Assembly (NCBI GenBank): GCA_964617665.1
Contig: CAZUAH010000023.1
Location: 1-55,492, forward strand
DNA from: JADHUC01 sp964617665
GTDB taxonomy: Bacteria; Planctomycetota; Planctomycetia; Pirellulales; Pirellulaceae
Length of the DNA: 55,492 bases
Direction: 5' to 3'
This document shows, in pieces, positions 16,139 through 23,368 of this stretch. A model generated the notes under the pieces. The model saw only the letters and a list, made by a program, of their open reading frames with translations. It searched no databases and was not told the DNA's origin. The translations under genes and the position numbers were made by a program. The first letter of the stretch is position 1, and every line of letters begins with the position of its first letter.

Positions 16139-17842
16139 ATGGCACTGTTCAACAGCAAAAAATCGAATCGTCGGAAGTCACGGTCTAACCGTCAGCGTCG
16201 GCACATACGGGCCCTCAGCATGGAGGGGTTGGAGCATCGCCGAGTATTGGCAGCCATCCACGACTTGGATTTTGCCCCGGCTGCGGAGGAGCAACTGGCC
16301 CAGGCCGAACAGGCCGAGATGATAGAGCATCTTGATTGGCTGACGCAGGAGAGTTTCACCTTTTCCGAGGACACGGTCGAAAGCCTGGAGTCGGCCATCG
16401 ATGCTTGTCTGGATGGGCAGGGCGTCGATCTGCAATCCGTATCTCTACACCAATCGGGAACGTATGCGACAGGGTTCTTTGGTATTGACTTGGACTGGAA
16501 CTTCGACGCGACCGTCGAGTTTTCCGCTCTGGAGATCGATGACGTGGAACTGACGATGGTTCCCGGAACCGGTGATATTCCGTATTACTTGGAACTGACG
16601 GTCGAGTTGGAGGACATCACCTTCGACGCCGACGTGGATGTCGGGATCTATGTTGAAACGGGTGATGGGGTCACGATCGACAGCGAAGCGGAAGGGACGC
16701 TCGAAGACGTGCAGTTCACTTTGACGTTCGCTCCGCCTCGCGAGGGTATCAATGAGTTTTCGCTCGATACGGTGATCGCCGATGCGGCGCTCGACGCATC
16801 GTATGCGACAGATGTCGAGATCACGCTGACGTCACAGACGAAAGCGGCACTTGTTACCGCGTTAAGTTTCACGCCAGCCCTTGCAGGGTTGGGGCCCCTC
16901 GCTCCTCTGGCTGCCTTGGGAATCGTGGATAGCGTGACCGCACACTTGGAAAACCAATTGGAATCGGAACTGACGGGCGAGATCGATGACGAGTTGCATC
17001 TGGACGTGGAAGATCAGCTCGAAGACTTTGGGACTACCGCGGAACAGATCGACTTGGCGGTCGAGCTGATTGAGTTCATCTTCTGGGCCTCCGCCGACAC
17101 GCAGACGGATTGTGTCGAGCTTCCCTTTGATGCGGAGTCCGTGGAAATCCACAGCGTCAACTACGTGGAAGGCACCGGAGCGATCTATTGGGTCTCGCCC
17201 GCTTCCGAAGATAGCGGAGTTCTGACACCCGGCGCGGTAAGGCCATTGTTCACGAATCAATCCTCCCATAGGGCATACCTTCCAGAGGTTCCACAATACA
17301 CCGTGGGGCTGCGGCAGACCGACCCGCGGGACTTGCTGGCAGTAGAACAGCCAACCGAGCCGTTCTTCCGGCCGAATCCGCTTGCTTCCAAGCGTGGGTC
17401 GTCGTCCTTGCCCGGCGCGCATGTCCAGGATGGCGTTGAAGATCAAGGAACGAACGGCGCTATCTTCGTTCAGTACGACCTGGGAGCTCAGGGCGCGAAC
17501 AGCGCGGCGTATGTTCGGTACGACCTGGGGAGCCAAGGGACAAACAGCGCCGCGTATGTCCGGTACGACCTGGAGAGCGGAGGAACCCACAACTGGAAAG
17601 TCGAAGAAATCTCGCCTGACGTGATCGATCTACTGGCCGAGGATAGCTGGAAAGTCGAAGAACTGGGCGGTTCGCACGGCTGGAAGGCCGAGGAACTAGG
17701 CGAAGACAGTTGGAAGGTCGAAGAAGCCACGGCCGATGTGATTGATCTGCTGGCCGAGGATAGCTGGAAGGTCGAGGAATTGAACGAGTCGAACGGCTGG
17801 AAAGTCGAGGAACTGTCGACTCTGACAGTGTTGAGGCTGTAA
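16139..17842 (+). CDS. LEPR-XLL-type surface protein with WKVEE tandem repeats
   Basis: A 567-residue protein starting at the ATG at 16139. The basic N-terminus followed by MEGLEHRRVLAAI (residues 28-40) matches the LEPR-XLL signal-like motif of large planctomycete surface proteins. Residues 40-350 are acidic and probably beta-rich, with no family I recognise. The C-terminus is repetitive. Three 15-residue units (QGTNSAAYVRYDLGS type) are encoded at 17442-17581. After them come two 39-residue higher-order units, each made of WKVEE, DVIDLLAEDS, WKVEEL and a third WK(A/V)EEL, at about 17593-17817. Calcium binding or surface assembly is possible but not shown. No neighbouring gene suggests its partner. 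Confidence 0.78.
   Translation: MALFNSKKSNRRKSRSNRQRRHIRALSMEGLEHRRVLAAIHDLDFAPAAEEQLAQAEQAEMIEHLDWLTQESFTFSEDTVESLESAIDACLDGQGVDLQSVSLHQSGTYATGFFGIDLDWNFDATVEFSALEIDDVELTMVPGTGDIPYYLELTVELEDITFDADVDVGIYVETGDGVTIDSEAEGTLEDVQFTLTFAPPREGINEFSLDTVIADAALDASYATDVEITLTSQTKAALVTALSFTPALAGLGPLAPLAALGIVDSVTAHLENQLESELTGEIDDELHLDVEDQLEDFGTTAEQIDLAVELIEFIFWASADTQTDCVELPFDAESVEIHSVNYVEGTGAIYWVSPASEDSGVLTPGAVRPLFTNQSSHRAYLPEVPQYTVGLRQTDPRDLLAVEQPTEPFFRPNPLASKRGSSSLPGAHVQDGVEDQGTNGAIFVQYDLGAQGANSAAYVRYDLGSQGTNSAAYVRYDLESGGTHNWKVEEISPDVIDLLAEDSWKVEELGGSHGWKAEELGEDSWKVEEATADVIDLLAEDSWKVEELNESNGWKVEELSTLTVLRL
17442..17817 (+). repeat. In-gene tandem repeats (45-bp and 117-bp periods)
   Basis: Three 45-bp units encode QG(T/A)N(S/G)A(A/I)(Y/F)V(R/Q)YDL. 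They are followed by a 117-bp higher-order unit present about twice, built from WKVEE modules. The units have diverged at the DNA level but keep the frame. Confidence 0.75.
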
Positions 17843-17960
17843 TCCGCAGGAACCGTACCCCTCGACACCGCCCTGCGTTGGCTCCGACTTGAGTGCCATC
17901 GCAGGGTTCGTTTTATTAGCCGTTCCGCCTTGTACGGTGCGACCGCCTTTGGTGTCATCG

Positions 17961-18023
17961 TTTAACGGCGAGCCGAAGGCGACTGCGTGGCGGATTCACC
18001 GACGCCTGCGGCTTGCCGTTAGA
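17961..18023. repeat. Dispersed-type palindrome, 21-bp arms
   Basis: TTTAACGGCGAGCCGAAGGCG (17961-17981, written here as the left arm) is inverted at 18003-18023 with three mismatches and a 21-base spacer. It lies between the 3' ends of two convergent genes, where it could also stop transcription from both sides. Confidence 0.65.
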
Positions 18024-18105
18024 CGACGTATGCGGACATTTGAAATCGGCTGCGGCATCAGCTGGCGTCTGCAGACCTCAATCTGACGGCTCGTCTGAAC
18101 CGGTG

Positions 18106-20493
18106 TCACTCTGCTGGGGAGCGAAAAGGCAGTTGGGGTTTTCGAAGTGGCGTGCGGAATGTGGGAAGATCGTCGGGTGGCAAAGGCACGTCAGGCGGCA
18201 GCGTCCGCCAATCGGCCAACTGTCCGGCATTCAACGCGATGGGCATGTGCCAGCCGGGTAGTTCAAACCGGTCGCGAACGTCCTGGAATCGCTCCTTGGT
18301 CAAGAAGAACTTGGCATGCGTCCTCAGCGGGCGTGGCGACGGGACGCGGGAACAGAGCAAATCGTGGCCGTCAACAGACCAGCCAATCGGAGACACCGAG
18401 GCATCAGGAAAATCCGAGAGCTCGACCGTCCATTCATCGAACTCTGTCCGCTTGGCCCAAGCGATCCCGTATTGGGCCAGTCCGCTGCCGTCGGGCATTG
18501 GAGCACGATATCGCCATGCTGCCCGTTGCCCGTCTTCGGAAAAAACTGCGCAGCTACAGAAATAGGCTGGTTTGTCGCACTTCCAGATATTGCGAAGCCC
18601 GGTCCCATCCAAATCGGCCGAGTATACGCCCGAGCTATCCGGATCCTTGGCCGACTCGCCCGCGATCAACAGCTCGCCATGGTCGATGGACAGGTCCGTG
18701 ACAATGGCGTCCGGCGTTCCCATTTCCCGGCCGAGATCGAACACGAAAGTCGGCTCTTCATCATCCAACGCCATCCGCCACAACTCGATACGAGTTTCTC
18801 GGCGAGAGCGTCGCAACCAAGTGAAATAGACTTCTGAATCCGACGCCCACAGAGGCCCCGTGATTTGATCGCTATCGAATGTGCAGTCAACAAGCCGCCG
18901 TTGGTCTCGGCCGTTTGTTTGGCAAACCCAAAGACTGGTCTTCTTGAAGGTTGTTTTACTCTCACCCGGCGTATCGACACGGACAAAGAGGATGTGCCGA
19001 CCGTCTGGCGAGAAGCGGGGTTGAGTCTCAAACGTGTTCGGCGTCCTGACTACTCGCCGACGTATTTCGCCGTCGGTGCTAAACAGCCATAGATCGGCCT
19101 TGTCCCGCTTGTTAGGCGTCCAACTAAGTAGGATCCACGTACCCGTTCGCCTTCCAGGCGCGGGGCCCACTGCCCCCGAGTCGGATTTGCTGATCGAGAG
19201 GCCTGTCGTCGAGTCGTTCAGACCGGCCGTCCCGTCGTCGGCCGTCCGTTCGACCGGTGGGTCCCGATCCTGGTCCGGTGGCAAACTGAACGTCACAGCA
19301 ATGACGCCAACAGCCAGCAGCGCCAAAATACCTACGGCCATTAACCACCACCGAAAAGGCCTTCGCGCAACCGTGGAAGCGGAACGGTCAGTTTGTTGGC
19401 TTGGTCGCAAGGCTCCCACTTCGCTTGACGGTCTGCCAAGACGATTCTCGTGGCGAGGAGGCGAAATCGGCAAAAAGACTGCGTCGCTGTTCGTCGCTGG
19501 CGGCAGCGCGGTCTTCCCGTCCGCGACTTGCGTTCTTTTCTCCCCGATGTTTGGCGATTGCTCCTCTGCGGCCGCAAGCAGTCGCGACAAATCGCAGCCT
19601 CCGCAGAATTCTGCGAGTGCTTGGCTGACCTCCTGCGGAGATTGAAATCGTTCGATGGCTTTCTTGGCCAACATGCGACCGACGACTTGCGCAAGGCCGG
19701 CAGGCGCTTCCGGACGCAGTTCGCAAATCGAGCAAGGCCTTTCGCTCTCGTGCGCCTCCAGTATATCCGCGATGCTCCGAGACGATTGCCCCGCAAAGGG
19801 CGGGTGGCCGGCTAGCAATCGAAAGAACGTGCATCCGAGGCCGTAGATGTCAGCACGAATATCCACGTTGTGGCTGTCCTCAATCTGTTCCGGCGCCATA
19901 TAGTGCGGCGTACCTAAAACGAATCCGGGACGCGTGATCGCCACGTCCGATGGCCATCCCTCGCGGATCATGGCCATCCCAAAATCCAGGATTTTCACCA
20001 CAGGCGCGGCCTGTTTGTTTCGAGCCAGCAGCAGATTCGAGGGCTTGATGTCGCGATGCACCAGCCCATGCCCATGAGCGTGATCGAGGCCCTCGGCCGC
20101 TTGACGGATCAGCTCGCAGGCATCCGGTATCGGCAAGGGGCCGAGATGCATCGCCAACTGCTCGAAGGAGACTCCATCCAGATACTCCATGACCAGCACG
20201 TAGTGATCGTCGATTTGCCGAGCATCGTGGGCTCGCACGATGTTAGGATGATCCAGCTTGGCCACAGCGACCATCTCCCGCTTGAATCGCGCGACTAAGC
20301 GTTCGTCTTGCACGTGTTCGTTAGCCAGAACCTTTAACGCTACGACCCGTGCCATATCGATATGCAGCGCGCGATAGACCATGCCCATCGCACCTTCGCC
20401 GAGTGGCTCCAGAAGCTGGTATTCGGCCAAACGGGGCAAAGCCGGAAGACCGACACGAGACAGCTCGGGCAATGACGCTGGATCGTCAGGCAT
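18106..20493 (-). CDS. Serine/threonine protein kinase with TolB-like propeller
   Basis: A 795-residue membrane kinase. The ATG at 20493 overlaps the stop of the preceding gene by 8 bases (ATGCCTGA), indicating coupled translation; an upstream in-frame extension is unlikely. The kinase domain shows GEGAMGMV (32-39), ALKVL with Lys54, HRDIKPSN (146-153) and DFG (170-172). A membrane helix lies near 380-405. The rest resembles a WD40/TolB-type propeller (PRFSPDGRHILFVR, AVFSEDGQRAAWRY, GWSVDGHDLL) and would be outside the membrane. It is the last gene of a sigma factor, small protein and kinase operon, so it probably relays an external signal to that sigma factor. Confidence 0.88.
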   Translation of the reverse strand: MPDDPASLPELSRVGLPALPRLAEYQLLEPLGEGAMGMVYRALHIDMARVVALKVLANEHVQDERLVARFKREMVAVAKLDHPNIVRAHDARQIDDHYVLVMEYLDGVSFEQLAMHLGPLPIPDACELIRQAAEGLDHAHGHGLVHRDIKPSNLLLARNKQAAPVVKILDFGMAMIREGWPSDVAITRPGFVLGTPHYMAPEQIEDSHNVDIRADIYGLGCTFFRLLAGHPPFAGQSSRSIADILEAHESERPCSICELRPEAPAGLAQVVGRMLAKKAIERFQSPQEVSQALAEFCGGCDLSRLLAAAEEQSPNIGEKRTQVADGKTALPPATNSDAVFLPISPPRHENRLGRPSSEVGALRPSQQTDRSASTVARRPFRWWLMAVGILALLAVGVIAVTFSLPPDQDRDPPVERTADDGTAGLNDSTTGLSISKSDSGAVGPAPGRRTGTWILLSWTPNKRDKADLWLFSTDGEIRRRVVRTPNTFETQPRFSPDGRHILFVRVDTPGESKTTFKKTSLWVCQTNGRDQRRLVDCTFDSDQITGPLWASDSEVYFTWLRRSRRETRIELWRMALDDEEPTFVFDLGREMGTPDAIVTDLSIDHGELLIAGESAKDPDSSGVYSADLDGTGLRNIWKCDKPAYFCSCAVFSEDGQRAAWRYRAPMPDGSGLAQYGIAWAKRTEFDEWTVELSDFPDASVSPIGWSVDGHDLLCSRVPSPRPLRTHAKFFLTKERFQDVRDRFELPGWHMPIALNAGQLADWRTLPPDVPLPPDDLPTFRTPLRKPQLPFRSPAE

Positions 20494-21010
20494 CAGAAGC
20501 GGGCTCCCCGGAATCGAATACCTGCTGTGCGGCGTCCAGCAAACGGCGAATCGGTCCGGCGATCCACGATTGCTCCGCCGCCCAGGCCGCGAGACGGTGC
20601 AGACTCTGGTCATTCAGGTCCGAGATCCCCTGCCCCCGGCGGGTCCGAGCGACAAGGATACTCAAAACGTACAGCATCGTAGCCACTTCTGCCGGGATGG
20701 GGCTTTCGCCGCGCGCGCGACATTGCTTGGCGTAGTCTTTGGTCATCCGCAGCAGTTCCAAGGGCGGCTGCGGATGCTCGAACAGGTCGCCGAATGTCTT
20801 GATTTGCGGATCCGCCGCCAAACAGATCTCCTGGACCGATTTCGCCGAGGGGTCGCTCAAGGCGACGAACGGGAACTCGACCGTAGAAGCCAGTTGGTGT
20901 CGGAAAATGGCTGCGAGTTCGCCGGGACTCCACAGACCGTCATGGTCGCCCAAGTCCATGAACTGGGCCAACTGACTCGCTTCGGCGTCGTGAAGGTTGA
21001 CCGGTTCCAT
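20486..21010 (-). CDS. Conserved hypothetical protein in sigma/kinase operon
   Basis: A 174-residue soluble protein with no signal peptide, membrane helix or enzymatic motif that I recognise. The ATG at 21010 is preferred; a longer frame upstream is Arg-rich and overlaps the sigma gene. It is mostly helical by composition (LHDAEASQLAQFMDLGDHDG near the start, EVATMLYVLSILVARTRRG later). It lies between an ECF sigma factor (31 bp upstream) and a kinase whose start codon overlaps its stop. That position suggests an adaptor or regulator of the sigma factor, for example an anti-sigma-like partner, but nothing in the sequence proves it. Confidence 0.72.
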   Translation of the reverse strand: MEPVNLHDAEASQLAQFMDLGDHDGLWSPGELAAIFRHQLASTVEFPFVALSDPSAKSVQEICLAADPQIKTFGDLFEHPQPPLELLRMTKDYAKQCRARGESPIPAEVATMLYVLSILVARTRRGQGISDLNDQSLHRLAAWAAEQSWIAGPIRRLLDAAQQVFDSGEPASDA

Positions 21011-21041
21011 GATTGAATCGTTTCCTCGTATCTTGGTTACG

Positions 21042-21782
21042 TCACCGTGCCAATATTTCCTGGAGATCCCGGATCTCCGATTCGATCTCTTCCTCGTCCG
21101 AGGCGTACTCGGCGACAACCGACCGCAGGGCTCGCGCGTACATGCGTTTTGCGGTCACCAACACATTGGAGGCTTGGGCGGGTGAGGTCAAACCGAATCG
21201 TTCGACCAGCCCGTCGTAATCGATGGGTGGCACGCCCTTCAGCAACGGGTCGACCAGCCGGCATTGAAACACGCCCCACAAATCGGCGCGACCGGAGTCC
21301 TCGCATTGTTGCTGCATCCGTTGCAGGGCTTCGCCGATCACGCTCCGCGCCCACTCGACATCGAACACGCCAGCCGGATCGTCGATCGCCGACTGGCCGT
21401 GTTGCTCCTCGTCGATCTGCATCAGGCTCTGGCCGCCGGGCGACCGCTTCTGTGCGCCCTGTCGACGAATCGAGTCGATACGAAAGCGTTCCAACGACGT
21501 CAGCAAAAAGGTACGAAGTTTCCCAGCCCCACGGTCCGCGCGACTGACCAGATCCTTCTCCAGGATCTTCTGGGCGATAAACTCCTGCACCAAATCTTCT
21601 GACTCTTCACGAGCCACGCCGCGGGTGCGTTCCAAGTGTACGAGAAGCGCGGGCCGGTAACGCGACAGGAATCCCTCAAGGGCCTTACGTTTGGTCTGCT
21701 CGTCACCCTGGCGGATGACATCCACCAAGGACCAGTGCGTCGTGGGAAATGGGGACGCGTTCGCGCTGCGTTCCGATGCCAT
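21042..21782 (-). CDS. ECF-type sigma factor (planctomycete subgroup)
   Basis: A 246-residue sigma factor taken from the ATG at 21782; an in-frame GTG at 21794 is an alternative. It opens with FPTTHWSLVDVIRQGD, the usual N-terminus of this planctomycete ECF subgroup. Region 2 is RYRPALLVHLERTRGV, ESEDLVQEFIAQKIL and GKLRTFLLTSLERFRIDSIRR. The C-terminal part has YDGLVERFGLTSPAQASNVLVTAKRMY as its putative helix-turn-helix, and ends in an acidic tail. It heads an operon with a small conserved protein and a membrane kinase. Target promoters are unknown. Confidence 0.87.
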   Translation of the reverse strand: MASERSANASPFPTTHWSLVDVIRQGDEQTKRKALEGFLSRYRPALLVHLERTRGVAREESEDLVQEFIAQKILEKDLVSRADRGAGKLRTFLLTSLERFRIDSIRRQGAQKRSPGGQSLMQIDEEQHGQSAIDDPAGVFDVEWARSVIGEALQRMQQQCEDSGRADLWGVFQCRLVDPLLKGVPPIDYDGLVERFGLTSPAQASNVLVTAKRMYARALRSVVAEYASDEEEIESEIRDLQEILAR

Positions 21783-22057
21783 GGCGGTATCCACAAACCG
21801 GCCAAGAAACCTGCTTCAAACTCTGGTTGCGGAGCAGTCTACCAAGGCATTGTAACAGAGCCAAGTCGGCTCGTGTCACGCGCGAAGCCCTCGGTTTGAT
21901 TCCAGGTTTTTTCTTCCGATCGCGCAAGATCCCGCCGGACGTTGCGTTGAAACGGTTGAAAGGCATCGGTGACACGATCATGCGAACCGAATTGAGGGTC
22001 TGCGTGTGCAGGTCGGCGGTTGGCGGACGAGTCGCGCAGGAATGGGAGAATAGAAAA

Positions 22058-22411
22058 ATGACGACTTCGACGAAACTACTGATATCTGTCCTGGTCGGTG
22101 GCTCCATCCCACTGTTCAACGTTCCGGTTCAAGCCGGGATCGCATCGTCGCCTTTGGGGATCCAAGGCCCTGTCTGCAAGGGCATCGCCACATCGCCGCT
22201 TGGTGTGACATCACCGGTCGCACGCGGAATCGCCACATCGCCGATGGGCGTCAACGGCACATCGCCTTTAGGGACGCAACCGCCATTCGAGGGTGGAGCC
22301 GGATCGGGTAGCCGCCCTTTCGGCACAGGTCCCGCTGATGGTAAGACTGACTACGAACCGAGGACCTTTCAGGAGTATCTGGAGATGATGTTCGAAAAGG
22401 GGGCGTGGTGA
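22058..22411 (+). CDS. Small secreted protein with GIATSPLG repeats
   Basis: A 117-residue protein starting at the ATG at 22058 behind GGGAGAATAG. It has a clear signal peptide (KLLISVLVGGSIPLFNVPVQA). The mature part opens with three repeats spaced exactly 15 residues apart: GIASSPLGI (27-35), GIATSPLGV (42-50) and GIATSPMGV (57-65), followed by a fourth partial TSPLG and a Gly-rich linker. The C-terminus is charged (YEPRTFQEYLEMMFEKGAW). I recognise no family. It is divergent from the sigma/kinase operon across a 275-base gap and could be a target or partner of that system, though only position supports this. Confidence 0.65.
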   Translation: MTTSTKLLISVLVGGSIPLFNVPVQAGIASSPLGIQGPVCKGIATSPLGVTSPVARGIATSPMGVNGTSPLGTQPPFEGGAGSGSRPFGTGPADGKTDYEPRTFQEYLEMMFEKGAW

Positions 22412-22553
22412 TGAAGCCAATCCGATCCTTGCACCCAACACGCACATAGTGCTGTACGAGGTCGCCAACGCCCAGTTGGCACTGAATATCAAGGGCCATC
22501 TGCGGCAGAACTGGCGCGAAACTAGAGAAGGCTGAAGATGACATGACAAAACG

Positions 22554-23207
22554 TCAAGCTTTGTTTGTTTGAACGGGCTTGCGTCTTCTGGGATAGCATG
22601 TCCGGCAGATCTCGCACACGGTGCCGTCGCAGCCGCGTGCCGAACAGTGCTCGCGGCCATAGTAGATGATCTGCAGGTGCAAACGGCCCCAAGCTTCCTG
22701 CGGGAATAGGCGTTTCAAATCCCGCTCGGTTTCGACCACATTGCGTCCGGAGGTCAGGCCCCAGCGTTGAGCCAACCGGTGGATGTGCGTGTCTATGGGA
22801 AACGCCGGGTGGCCGAAGGCCTGATTCATCACGACGCTTGCTGACTTGTGCCCCACACCCGGCAGTGCCTCCAGGTCCTCGAAATTGTCAGGCACCTTAC
22901 CGCCATGCTTTTCCATCAGAATCTTGGACAGTTCCGAGATGGCTTTGGCCTTTCGCGGCGCCAGTCCCAACGGTTTGATAATCGATTCGATTTTGGATTT
23001 GCGCAGCCGCGCCATCGCCGCAGGATTGTCTGCGGCGCCGAACAGGATCGGAGTCACCCGGTTGACCTTTTTGTCCGTACACTGCGCGCTCAAAATCACC
23101 GCCACCAACAACGTGTACGGGTCTCGATGCTTCAAGGGAATCCCGGCTTTCGGATACAGTTCCTGCAGCCGTTTCTGGATGTACTCGGCGCGTTCTTTCT
23201 TATTCAT
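22554..23207 (-). CDS. nth: Endonuclease III (DNA glycosylase/AP lyase)
   Basis: A 217-residue base-excision repair enzyme that removes oxidised pyrimidines and cuts the abasic site. The ATG at 23207 gives the usual length. The helix-hairpin-helix LPGVGHKSASVV carries the catalytic Lys121, and PIDTHIHR carries the catalytic Asp139. The C-terminus is Cys-rich, as expected for a [4Fe-4S] cluster, but has five Cys at 188, 193, 198, 201 and 204. The E. coli pattern is C-x6-C-x2-C-x5-C, so the ligand set cannot be assigned by simple alignment. A decayed partial copy lies at 15804-15974. Neighbours are unrelated, so it is probably a single-gene unit. Confidence 0.94.
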   Translation of the reverse strand: MNKKERAEYIQKRLQELYPKAGIPLKHRDPYTLLVAVILSAQCTDKKVNRVTPILFGAADNPAAMARLRKSKIESIIKPLGLAPRKAKAISELSKILMEKHGGKVPDNFEDLEALPGVGHKSASVVMNQAFGHPAFPIDTHIHRLAQRWGLTSGRNVVETERDLKRLFPQEAWGRLHLQIIYYGREHCSARGCDGTVCEICRTCYPRRRKPVQTNKA

Positions 23208-23260
23208 CGGGAATGGAGGTATTTCAAAACGGTGAAGTCCCCTAGTCAATAGCAACTGAA

Positions 23261-23345
23261 TCTCGGGAGGGCGAAGCTCCTGCTGAGCCGTGTCTTCCCC
23301 GTAGTTTCGGCTCGGCGGGAGCCTCGCCCTCCCGGTTTTGAAACC
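23261..23345. repeat. GEAPAEP palindromic repeat, copy B
   Basis: Intergenic copy, nearly identical to the one inside the kinase gene at 12394-12478, including the trailing GGTTTTGAAACCG. It lies between the 3' end of a propeller gene and the 5' end of nth. Confidence 0.85.
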
Positions 23346-23368
23346 GCCTCAAGTAAGTCTTCTAGCGA

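Noticed and set aside
16862..17590. Minus-strand frame of 242 codons opposite the LEPR-XLL-type gene
   Set aside because: It is made of mirrored repeat sequence from the plus-strand gene, and has no ribosome site or recognisable motif.
17871..17906. CCCTGCG/CGCAGGG stem after the LEPR-XLL-type gene as a terminator
   Set aside because: The stem is only 7 bp with a loop of more than 20 bases, too weak to call.
22411..22452. Tiny frame overlapping the stop of the small secreted gene (ATGA)
   Set aside because: Only about 13 codons, no features; the overlap is likely chance.
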